Shown in pieces: positions 7,667 to 15,456 of a stretch of DNA of 15,456 nucleotides (its first letter is position 1; each line of letters opens with the position of its first letter). The stretch lies in contig RXOD01005182.1 of assembly GCA_005223375.1 (NCBI GenBank), positions 1-15,456 on the forward strand, read 5' to 3'. The notes below the pieces were generated by a model that was not told where the DNA came from, made no database searches, and worked only from the letters and a program-made list of their open reading frames with translations. A program made the translations under genes and the position numbers. This stretch comes from Amoebophrya sp. AT5.2 (Eukaryota > Sar > Dinophyceae > Syndiniales > Amoebophryaceae).

Positions 7667-10600
7667 ATGGGCCAGACCGCAGTGAAGACTGGCTCGTGCT
7701 TCCTGCGCAGCCAGGCCATCGACGGCTCCTGCTATGGTACCGACCCTGCTACCGCCGAGGCGGAGCATAAATTGCACCAGCGCTTCTTGCGGTTGCAGGA
7801 GCTTCACAGGCGAGTAATGCAGTTTTTGCGCCACAAGGACCTGCTGCAAAAGGAGATGCAGAGGCAGATGACTATGCTGGAAGACGCGGCTACTTCACCT
7901 CTCTGTAGTGGGCAACGCCAATTGCTCGCGCTTGACAGCAAGTAGGACTATATCTTCCCGAAACCGGCAGTGTGGTTTTTTCCTCCTTGGTCTCCGCTGT
8001 TTTTTCCTTTTTTTAGGTTGCGCGTCTTCTCGTCGGGTAGGTTTGAGGATGTCCACCTGCAGCAGGAGAATTCCCTCGGAGCTGCTCGACCACACGGACA
8101 ACTGCGCTTCCACTATATCAAGCAGGAGCATTGCCATTCATTGTCACGATGAACACGATCATCACCTTCCTTATCCTTGCCCGCCAAGGCCACTTCTGCT
8201 TCCGGTTCGACATAAGTACTTTGTGTTTCTATCATATTCATCGTTCGAGAATAAAAGTAGCCGAGCCGCTGTTTTCATATTGCCCCGCTTCACGAGCCAG
8301 ATTGTGGTTCAGAACGAGATTCCGGTTCACTTCTTGCGCCAAGCGACCCAGGAGTACATTTCGCACTACGCGATTTACGGGCGGAAAATCGTCGCGGAGA
8401 TCGGAGAAGTGTACAAGACGCTGGTGGCCGGGCGGAACGCCTTGACTGCAGACGAATTCGTCGAATACCTTGGCTGCCTGTTCCGATTCATGGAGGAGGA
8501 TCTGCGCTTGCGGCTGGAGGAAATCACGAGTCCGCAACCACAAACAGAGACCTTGGCGGGCAGAAGAAGTCCGCCGCATGTTGCTGCTGGGGTGGCGCTG
8601 TTTCCGTCTTTGTCGGAAGAATCGCTCGTCCCAGGGGGCGAGAGCCTGGCTGCTGGAAGACCGAGTGAAGAAAGCGGCGACGAACAAGAGCGAAAACTTG
8701 GAGGAAGCAGCAGGTAGCCAGTCGCCATGAGTAGAAGCACGACTTTGATGATGAAAAAGTAAAGAATTTTTTCATTTTCACGTAACACTAACAAGTTAGG
8801 CGTCATCCTCTATTTTAGATCTTCAATCAGAAGAGAATGAATCATTATTTTTCGCTCTCTCATGATATGCTACGAACTACAACTACGAGCCAGAGCGAGA
8901 TGAGCCTCGTGCTTTCTATATCCTTTTGTAAGTATAGGGAGGCACATGTACACTTTTGTGTGTAAAATACGACCTCCAGGACCGAAGAAGAAGATCTGGC
9001 CGACGGCTGTATTTTCAAGCCTGCTCCGGGCACGCCCGACCTCGCGACGATAAACGCCATGTCGCCCCTTCCCGTTCCGGAGGTCAAGAGGCGGCAAATG
9101 ATGCCTCTATTGCCCTGTGTCGGGGAGCCCGGGCGAGGATTTGGCGGTCGTGCGGGAAGCGACTCCGCACTTGTAGGTGGTTCGCTTCATTCCAACAGCA
9201 TGTTTCATCCCCATTACACCATGACTTGCGGGTACGACGACGACGAGGACGCGCCAATGGTGGAACCGTTTCGCCCACCGTGGCAGCGCCGGCCCTCGAC
9301 GCAGCGTGGTGGTCCAGCTGCCGCATCCGCAAGGCCGGGCTTCCGGCGGCCGTATTTGGAGAAGCAGCTGGAGGAGGTGAGGAACAACTTCAATTTCGAC
9401 CAGCGGAGTGAGGTGAGCGACGCAACCTTTATGAGCTCTCCGGAGGTCGCTCGCGGGCACGTGTCTACAACTTTCCAGCAGGCGCAGCGTGGTGCCGGGG
9501 CGCCGCGGGTGTCGCACGAACTGCGCAGCCTGGGACTCACCGAAAATGCGGGCGTGCCCGAACGAACGCCGGACGTGGAGGTGGAGGTGAAGATGACTAG
9601 CGACGGTATAGATACTCTACTTCTTTACATGTCATCAAGAACATAGATTGATAGATACGATGCTGAGAGAGAGAGTGAGACATTACACTAGCCATTGCCA
9701 TGATCAGAATGAATCTACGGGTGCGAACCTTGACCGTGAAACCCTCGGCAGATGGTGGTCCTCCTCGTCGTTATTCTGGCGGCTCCCGTGACTACACGCC
9801 GGAACTTTTTCCTGTGCCCCAGTCCTCGAGCGAGCAGGAGGAATACGTGTCGCGTACGCTCTTCCAAGAAATTTCCCAGATGCACGACCAGGTGAGCAGC
9901 CGCGTTGGTATTCGTGGGCCTGGTCGCAAGCTTCCTTCCTCTGTCCTCGAACAACCCGGTGCCGCACACAACCCCATACCGGCGGGCACGGAGGCCAAAG
10001 CCAGCGGCGCATTCTTGTACTACCAAGCCGCCGCGGAGCAGATGAGTATGAGTGAGTCTGAAGATCACGTAGTTGGGGTTGGGAAAACAACTTTGGCGGG
10101 GGACCACGACTTGTTATTGCCCCGTGTACGACCTGCACGCGTGTCGTCTGGTTCCGTCGGGTCCTCGGGAAGCTTGCCGCCGTCAAAATCGATACTCAAG
10201 AACAAGTCCTCGTGGTCGAGTTCTTCGTCCTCCGCAAGCCTTGTCCCGGCCAGCACGGGAGGATCGAAGAGCGTCAACTTTGAAAGTAGAAGTAGGAACT
10301 TGGATCCGAGCCTGCGCAGCTATCTGCACGCGCCGAGCAGCGGAAAATCGCCCACATCATCAAACGAAAAGTCCTCAGCCGCGACTTTGCTGAAGAATGC
10401 GGGGTCAGGAGGGGGAAACCAGAACCAGACACAAAAGGGACAAGCCGAACCGCCCGGCACGCGAACGAACCGCGGGTTTGTTTCCTTCAACGACCAGTAC
10501 AACAGGTATCGCCAGCACCAGCATTCGCATTCCGCGACATCTATGTCATCGTCATCCAGCAGCTCATCGTCGTCCGCAACATCAAGCGGAGGTAACAGCT

Positions 10601-12658
10601 TGGGTCACCGGGATATGTACTACTGCTACACGAGCGGCCACGGCCAGCCGGAAGCGCGCTACTTGCCCCATCATGGTAGGGTGCTAGAGGCGGCGGGTCG
10701 CGTTTTGCAGCGGCCGCAGATGCATGTGATTCACTCGTCAAAAGAAACGGTGTATGAGGACGAGGACAACGCTGACGCTGCACGTTTTCCAGGGGCAGCA
10801 CAGACACCAGATGGAACAACTCCAACGGAAGAAATCTACCCACGTCGGCACGATCATGAACAAGAAGCTGCGGACAGCACGACAACCACTCCCATACACG
10901 ACGTGTCTCTACTTCTCGGCGGCTCTTGTTTCCCTCGAGCTGCTACAGGCGATCTTCACGCGGAGGAATTCAGTCAGGATCTCTCACACCAGTCACACTC
11001 GTTCGCTTCAGAAGAGGACGACGATGGGATTGAAAATGAAGACGAGGACACCGACACGTGGTTCACGACTAACCATCCGGCATTGCGCGTCTCCTCCAAA
11101 GAGCTAGACCGGATCACGAAGGAGAAGGAGAAGCAGCGACGAAGAAAGGAGTTGAGGTTAGCGCAGCAGCAAAAAGAACAACATCAACAAGAAGAAGAAC
11201 AAGTAATAGTGCCAGACGAGCAGGAGCGCGATGGCGATCATGATGGGCGGGCGCCGGAGAAAGAAGTGATAATGAAAATTATGAAGCATCGCAATTCTTA
11301 TGCAGCAGGGCAAGAAGAAGATCTTGCTGAGAGTCCTCATCAAGTCGGATTGGAAGAGTCGCTGCACGACCTTACCCCATCTCTTTCAATAGCAAGCGGC
11401 ACGGCCGCCGCAGCCGCTCCGACACCGACACCTAAGACGACGACGAACACCACAGCAGGAGGGCGCGTCGGTACCGACGACGAGTTATCTCACCGGAACA
11501 CTGAACTTGCGGCCCAACCACTGCAGACGTCGCTGACCCCGTCGCCGACTTCTTTCGGGCCAGCACTTCCGCCGCTGGCGGCCAATCCAAAAGCGGGAGC
11601 AGAAATGCGGCTGGGACAACGACCACAGCAAGCACAGGCGGAGAATGAGGAAAAAACGTGGACGGAGGCAGCGGCGGCAATTGACAATATCGTAGATGCC
11701 ACCATGAAAATGGAGCTCGCCGCTACGCCTACGGAAGGAGACGCTGATTGTCCCTCGCTGGTTGTCGAGACGGCGGCGGTATTTACACCGGTTGACGTCG
11801 GCGCCGGGAGCGCTTCAGGCAAAGACGATGGGCTGAAACCTCCACGGGAAGTGATGGGGAGATGGAAAACCTCGGAGAAGAGTGGCGGGCACAACTTCGA
11901 ACTGATCTTGGCGCCACCCAGAAAAGACTTGCAACTCTCTGAGGGTGCGAGGACACCGTTGACGCCTCCGAATGCTCCGCTGAGTCCGATCGAGGTGCCT
12001 GATGTCGTTTTGCCGAAACAACTCGCTGAAAGAAAAGCCCGGCCGCAAGCATTTAGGAAAACGCCGATTAGCCCGGTCGAAGTCGAACTCCCGAAAGACT
12101 TCGGTGAAACAGCGATGAAGGGCTTCGACGTGTCGGTGTGGACAAGGAAGGCGAGAACGATGCGGGGCGGGTATTCATACATACTCACTCTGTTTTCCGA
12201 TTGGAGATTGAGTTGGGTATGAGCAACATCCATGAACATCAACATGTTGTAGAGGATCATAGATTGTCGTGCGAACAATCAGGCGTGGTCGCGTTCTTTT
12301 GAGTGCAGATGAGCGGTGAGCTGTCGAGGAAAGCTTTGCTTTCAACTAAAGTACAAACATGAACAGGATCACATTCTGTGTCTTCGCCGCGGACCGGAAG
12401 GTGGTCGTCGGCGGAACGTCTTACCGAATGGACGACGTCAAATGCATTTGCGAGGGTTTCCGTTCCCCATGCTTCTTTGAAGAACACTTTGCGGCATTGA
12501 ACGTGTCGCCCGGCTGCCTGTTGACGCTCGTGTTTGTGGACGGAGAAGCACGCGTGGACCTTCAGTTCTCCTCTACAGTGATACGGGATAGGGTGCTGGC
12601 GTACCTGCAAAAATACCTGCCGCCCGTCGTCTTCATTTCGGGAGACGAGAACTTGTAA
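7667..12658 (+). CDS. long six-exon protein, about 1,417 aa, disordered middle and C-terminal PH-like domain
   Basis: Exons: 7667-7941, 8017-8142, 8258-8713, 8980-9605, 9692-12170, 12367-12658; total 4,254 nt, divisible by three, with five phase-matched GT-AG introns. The N terminus (MGQTAVKTGSCFLRSQ) is followed by a helix with heptads (about residues 30-75), then a helical block from exon 3 (NEIPVHFLRQATQEYISHYA...TADEFVEYLGCLFRFMEED). The middle is low complexity: a ten-Ser run, acidic clusters (SEEDDDGIENEDEDTD), a charged Lys/Glu/Gln helix (about residues 950-1000), and a repeated SP-[IV]-E-V...LPK motif. The last 110 or so residues resemble a PH domain: Trp-led first strand (SVWTRKAR), TFCVFAADRKVVVGGTSYRM, G-x-x-S-x-x-F, LTLVFVDGEARVDLQFSS and a closing helix (IRDRVLAYLQKYL), comparable to PH domains of phospholipase C type. 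That suggests membrane or protein docking; it is a pattern judgement. The frame is open 11 codons upstream of ATG 7667, so the start could lie 5'. The exon 2/3 boundaries are the weakest point. Confidence 0.6.
7942..8016 (+). other. intron, GT-AG, 75 nt, phase 2
   Basis: The donor is AGCAA|GTAGGA and the acceptor a very strong pyrimidine tract, TGTTTTTTCCTTTTTTTAG|GTTGC. Splicing removes an in-frame TAG at 7943-7945 and continues as KLRVFSSGRFEDVHL. Confidence 0.6.
8143..8257 (+). other. intron, GT-AG, boundaries uncertain, phase 2
   Basis: The exon 2 frame hits TGA at 8150 while the coding frame of exon 3 begins near 8258. Phase-matched donors are GTCACG at 8143 or a GC donor at 8122; phase-matched acceptors are at 8257, 8260 and 8296 (CCCCGCTTCACGAG). 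A shorter exon 2 using GTAGGT at 8037 with acceptor 8265 is also in phase. Confidence 0.4.
8714..8979 (+). other. intron, GT-AG, 266 nt, phase 2
   Basis: The donor is AGCAG|GTAGCC and the acceptor TACGACCTCCAG|GACCG. Splicing removes the TAG at 8715-8717 and joins KLGGSSR to TEEEDLADGCIFKPAPGTP. The interior is AT-rich with stops in every frame. Confidence 0.65.
9606..9691 (+). other. intron, GT-AG, 86 nt, phase 1
   Basis: The donor is AGCGACG|GTATAG and the acceptor ACATTACACTAG|CCATTG. It removes a stop at 9644-9646 and joins VEVKMTSD to AIAMIRMNLRVRTLT, so the 9059 and 9700 ORFs become one coding sequence. Confidence 0.55.
10546..10575 (+). repeat. poly-serine tract, ten codons
   Basis: Ten consecutive Ser codons (TCA, TCG, TCC and AGC mixed), followed by Ala-Thr-Ser-Ser. 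Mixed codons argue for selection on the protein rather than recent slippage. Confidence 0.8.
12171..12366 (+). other. intron, GT-AG, 196 nt, phase 2, inside the PH-like domain
   Basis: The donor is GGGGCGG|GTATTC and the acceptor ACATGAACAG|GATCAC. The join turns SVWTRKARTMRGG and ITFCVFAADRKVVVGG into one continuous strand pattern. Without it, the downstream 99-residue ORF would be a free-standing protein starting at ATG 12359. Confidence 0.6.
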
Positions 12659-13189
12659 ATTTTGCAGATTGGTGCTCAATCATGCACTTGGCATACTCCT
12701 CTGCCCATGTTGCAGGTTAAGTTTTGCTGCCTCTGCCATAGCGTTTACTATAAAAAAATTGCAATTCCAATGAATTCCCGTAGGCCTACGAAAAAGAAAT
12801 GAATCAATACCATTACCACGACGCCAGAGTCAGACTCAGAACATTATGATTATTTCCCAATCGCCACTTCTCTAAAACGAAGTCAATGTACGTGTACGAC
12901 TACGAGTTACAAACTTAATACATTTCTCATTCTTTCATCATATTAACGTGGCGACCTCCTGCTCCTGTACGTCAAATTTATTCGATGTCGATCTCCCAAG
13001 AGAGCGACGCCACGACGTCTCTTCCCCGTACGCAAAAAATTCGAAACTCAAGAATTGACACCCGCGCCCGCGCGCGCGTGCCGGCTATCGCTAAATACAG
13101 ACGAAGGACCCTGACCCTTGTAAATGGGCTTCTACATGGGCTAGTAGTAGGGCTCTCTTGTAGCATTTGTCTTTGTGGTACTGTGCATA
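12659..13189. other. intergenic, AT-rich, with a weak small + strand ORF
   Basis: 12659-12984 holds nothing I can support. ATG 12985 opens 74 codons to TAA at 13207-13209 (MSISQESDATTSLPRTQKIR at its start) with a basic centre and a hydrophobic segment LVNGLLHGLVVGLSCSICLC that could span a membrane. Its end overlaps the minus-strand gene by 20 nt. A CG alternating tract sits at 13069-13080. Confidence 0.4.
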
Positions 13190-13540
13190 CTAGCGTTCAT
13201 TTTTGGTAACGGTCTTCGTATCTAACGCGGACACCCCAGTGCCGCCGACGCGGGGGGAGGACGACGTGCCATTTTCCAAAATCCACACCTTGATGCACAG
13301 GCGCAGCCCAGGCCGGCGTTGTAAAGTATCGACGCTTTTCCTTTTAACGACGGCCGCACCCACTGAAGCAACGAATGAATAAACGAGGAAACGAAGTAGG
13401 ACGGTGAATTGATACAACGTCTTCCAAACCAGCGCAGACCTGCCACCTCCAATTCTTCGCACTTTGCGAAACCGAAAGTTGTTCGCTGCTATATTAATTC
13501 GTGAGGTGGTGGCGCTGCGCGCACAATCTGCCGTCATCAT
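13190..13540 (-). CDS. small membrane protein, 116 aa, unknown
   Basis: On the minus strand a complete frame runs from ATG (13540-13538) to TAG (13192-13190). The protein starts MMTADCARSATTSRINIAAN, has a basic stretch FRFRKVRRIGGGRS, then a hydrophobic segment TLYQFTVLLRFLVYSFVASV that looks like one transmembrane helix, followed by VKRKS and a polar Ser/Gly-rich end. Positive residues on both flanks leave topology open. The + strand here has no frame of 60 codons or more, which supports the minus reading. It is head-to-head with the CAP-Gly gene, with 202 bases between their start codons, so a shared bidirectional promoter is possible (inference). No family recognised; it could be a single exon of a longer gene. 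Confidence 0.45.
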   Translation of the reverse strand: MMTADCARSATTSRINIAANNFRFRKVRRIGGGRSALVWKTLYQFTVLLRFLVYSFVASVGAAVVKRKSVDTLQRRPGLRLCIKVWILENGTSSSPRVGGTGVSALDTKTVTKNER

Positions 13541-13742
13541 GATTCGGTGTTGTTGTACTACATCGACAACCAGAACCTCGATGCACCACGGGCTAGTAAG
13601 TTTTTGCTTCTATGTGGTTCTGTCTTGTGGTTCGTAGGAGAAGCCTTTTACCTCCCGCTTCCTACGAACGTAGGTATTGATTTTGATTTTTTCTGAAAAA
13701 AGATGAGCCGGCTTCATCGGTTCTGACGGAAGATTCGACGCC
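13541..13742. promoter_or_regulatory. divergent intergenic region, presumed bidirectional promoter
   Basis: It lies between two divergently oriented start codons. I see no TATA box or recognised motif; there is a T-rich stretch just before the CAP-Gly start. The label rests on position alone. Confidence 0.3.
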
Positions 13743-15342
13743 ATGTCTTCTGCGACCTCATCGGCAGCTCTTTCGCAGCAGCCGTTCGCGATTGGACAGC
13801 GGGTATCCGTGAACCGGCGACTGGGGTACCTTCGGTACATAGGAAATCCGCCGTTTGCGCCAGGTCTATGGTGCGGCATCGAGCTTGACGACGCCGTGGG
13901 AAAGAACGATGGCAGCGTCCAGGGCAAGAAGTACTTTCAGTGCAAGCCCAAGCACGGGGTTTTCGTCAAGGCCGAGCAAGTGAAAGCGGAAGGACCTCCA
14001 CCGGGAGCGGAAGGCGGAGATGGCGATGTTGCGGCACCTGCAGCCGCGGCCGCCGCGTCTTCAAGCTCAAGTACAAGTATAAGTAAAGCAGCGGCAGCGG
14101 CAGGGGCACCGAACAAAGCAAAAGTAGCGGCAGATACAGTACTAGCCGGTATAAGTGCTCGCTTGGCATCCGTTTTTACTTCTGTCTTTAGGCTAAGGCT
14201 GCCTGTGGAGGTACTTCGAGAGCAGTCGTGTTGTGTAAGTGCCTACGAAGGTAACGATGAGACAGACGGCCACAACGACACCCCTGGACACAAAAATCTT
14301 CGGCAATTCACTAGACGGAAGATCAAGATCATCTGTGTTTTTTCTAGTTCTACCTTGAAGTAGATCGATGCTAGAATTTCAACGGAAGCAAATCTAAGTT
14401 TCCACCTCCACAGCTGCAGCTGTCACAGCAAAAGCGAAAGCCCCCGCACCGGGCTCCCCGAAGGTCTCGCCTGCTGCGGAGACTGGCGTTCCCGTCACAG
14501 AATCCGATGAGTGGAAGGCGTTGCGGAAGAAATACGACGACCTCAAGCGCGTGGCGCAGCAATACAGGAACCAGAATGATGAGCTGAAGCAGGCCCTGAA
14601 GGACCACGCGGCGGCCGGGGCCGCCCACCGCGAAAACTGGGCCTCCGCGACAGAGACCGCGGACCTGGCCACCACCGAGGCGGAGGTCGCGAAACTCGAA
14701 GCGGAACTCAATCAAGCACGCGCGGACGAACTACAACTACAAATACAAGCAATAAAGGACGCCGATACAGAATTGAAGATGTCGAGTACTTTTTCATTTC
14801 ATCTCGGTTTCATCGTGGCTGGTTTATGATATGTTCATGATACTTAAGTACTTGTTGTGCAGCGCTCCCCCACGACGATCGCAATCGCTCGATCAAATTC
14901 AAAACTTAATCTGAACGAGATCGGCGCACAACAGGTCGGGACAGTCGGCAGGTGTACGAGGAGGCTTTGCAGGTGATGTCGAAGGAGCTGGAGAAGCGGG
15001 ACCGCGAGGTCGATGCGAAGGAAAAGCAGATGGAGCAGCAGACGGAGGAGCTTCGGGATTTCAGAGAGCTGTCTCAACTGGCCGCGCAGATGGGACAGAG
15101 CGATGTCGCGCTGGGGGCGGCAAAGAGCGAAATGGTCGCCGTTCTGGAGGCGCAGCTGCAGGAAAAAGACGCGGCGCTGTTGCAGATTCAGGAGGCGGTA
15201 ACAGAGATGCAAGCCGAACTGGACGGCGCATACAAAGTGAATGGTGAGTACAAAGTGAAGCTCAAAGACATGGAACAACAACTGAAAGACCACCTGCACG
15301 TGGTAGAAAAGGGGAAGGAAGAAGGGGTCAAAATCTCGCTCG
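13743..15342 (+). CDS. CAP-Gly and coiled-coil protein, dynactin p150Glued/CLIP type, 3' truncated
   Basis: Exons are 13743-14148, 14414-14785 and 14935-15342; the gene continues past the window. The start at ATG 13743 is clear. Residues about 16-80 form a CAP-Gly domain: the conserved core GKNDGSVQGKKYFQC is at 53-67, preceded by LRYIGNPPFAPGLWCGIELD and followed by KHGVFVKAEQV. CAP-Gly domains bind the C-terminal EEY/EEF tail of alpha-tubulin and EB proteins at microtubule plus ends. Next is an Ala/Ser/Lys/Pro-rich linker (about 83-165), then long coiled coil (about 165-395) with heptads such as WKALRKKYDDLKRVAQQYRN and EALQVMSKELEKRDREVD. N-terminal CAP-Gly followed by basic linker and coiled coil fits dynactin p150Glued (dynein adaptor) best; CLIP-type +TIPs are the alternative. 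The p150 C-terminal domain lies beyond the window, so no symbol is assigned. Confidence 0.8.
14149..14413 (+). other. intron, GT-AG, 265 nt, phase 1
   Basis: The donor is CTAGCCG|GTATAAG and the acceptor CTAAGTTTCCACCTCCACAG|CTGCAG, with a branch-like CTAAG and a pyrimidine tract. It removes stops and joins VAADTVLA to AAVTAKAKAPAPGSP. A donor at 14155 and acceptors at 14419 and 14428 are also in phase. Confidence 0.65.
14786..14934 (+). other. intron, GT-AG, 149 nt, phase 1
   Basis: The donor is ATGTCGA|GTACTT and the acceptor GCGCACAACAG|GTCGGG. It joins TELKMS to SRDSRQVYEEALQVM and keeps the coiled-coil heptads running. Confidence 0.65.
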
Positions 15343-15456
15343 GTAAAATCGTGTACCATATGCAGATTCTGACTTCCGTCTCAGCATGATCGCCATCCGA
15401 GGTCCTCGAGGACGCAGAGAATTTATATTATATATCAAAAAATAGGGGGGCCGAGC
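15343..15456 (+). other. start of a further intron, acceptor not identified
   Basis: The donor is CTCG|GTAAAATC. The open frame stops at 15389 and the sequence turns AT-rich near the edge (AATTTATATTATATATC), so the next exon probably begins after about 15440 or outside the window. A 12-bp palindrome, GTCCTCGAGGAC, lies at 15402-15413. Confidence 0.5.

Noticed and set aside
4084..12170. Genome-wide reassignment of stop codons
   Set aside because: Two exons of about 790 and 826 codons have no internal stops although Gln is frequent and written only CAA/CAG, and three genes end at clean TAA codons. This fits the standard code.
12359..12658. Stand-alone 99-aa protein starting at ATG 12359
   Set aside because: The acceptor at 12366 and phase-matched donor at 12170 join it to the upstream exon and complete the expected first strand of a PH-like domain.
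13069..13082. CG alternating tracts here and at 7458-7480 as a shared regulatory element
   Set aside because: The shared 12-mer is simple CG repeat plus TGCC; no flanking similarity.
14149..14413. Introner-type insertion with target duplication (AGCAAAAG near 14117 and 14427)
   Set aside because: The repeat does not coincide with the best splice sites and lies in Lys/Ala-rich coding sequence where it can recur by chance.
1..15456. Dinoflagellate spliced-leader relic (ending ATTTTGGCTCAAG)
   Set aside because: I scanned the spacers and leaders and did not see it, so the window does not prove dinoflagellate ancestry.
1..15456. tRNA, rRNA, CRISPR or transposon features
   Set aside because: No cloverleaf, conserved rRNA block, spaced repeat array, or transposase or reverse-transcriptase motif was seen on either strand.

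Overview
The window reads as nuclear DNA of a eukaryotic protist. Five of the supported reading frames are interrupted by short segments with GT...AG ends that restore frame when removed. The proteins are rich in Ser/Pro/Glu/Gln low-complexity sequence, spacers are AT-richer than exons, and one gene carries a clear CAP-Gly microtubule-binding domain. There are no Shine-Dalgarno-type operons, rRNA, tRNA, CRISPR array or transposase. The style (long disordered proteins, same-strand genes, short introns) fits an alveolate such as a dinoflagellate, syndinian or chromerid relative, but this is inference: I saw no dinoflagellate spliced-leader relic and no diagnostic marker.

Layout. 2-600 is the 3' end of a + strand gene whose product ends in an acidic stretch and a Lys tail. 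601-2025 is unresolved. 2026-3511 is a two-exon gene of about 363 aa of unknown function. 3785/4084-6453 encodes a very long, mostly disordered protein of about 790 aa. 6805-7194 is a small gene whose frame is broken by one TAG. 7667-12658 is, by my splice reconstruction, a single six-exon gene of about 1,417 aa that at first looks like five unrelated ORFs; its last about 110 residues look like a PH-type domain. 13190-13540 on the minus strand is a small one-TM protein. 13743 to the right edge is a CAP-Gly plus coiled-coil protein of the dynactin p150Glued/CLIP class, truncated by the window.

Six of the seven main genes run on the + strand, with gaps from about 200 bases to about 1.4 kb. The only pathway-level statement the sequence supports is that the rightmost gene acts at microtubules; the other genes are lineage-type proteins with no recognisable enzymatic motif. 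I see no defence system, gene cluster or mobile element. The most informative points are the splice-linked 1.4 kaa PH-like protein, the TAG-interrupted small gene, and the 5' ends that could not be settled.
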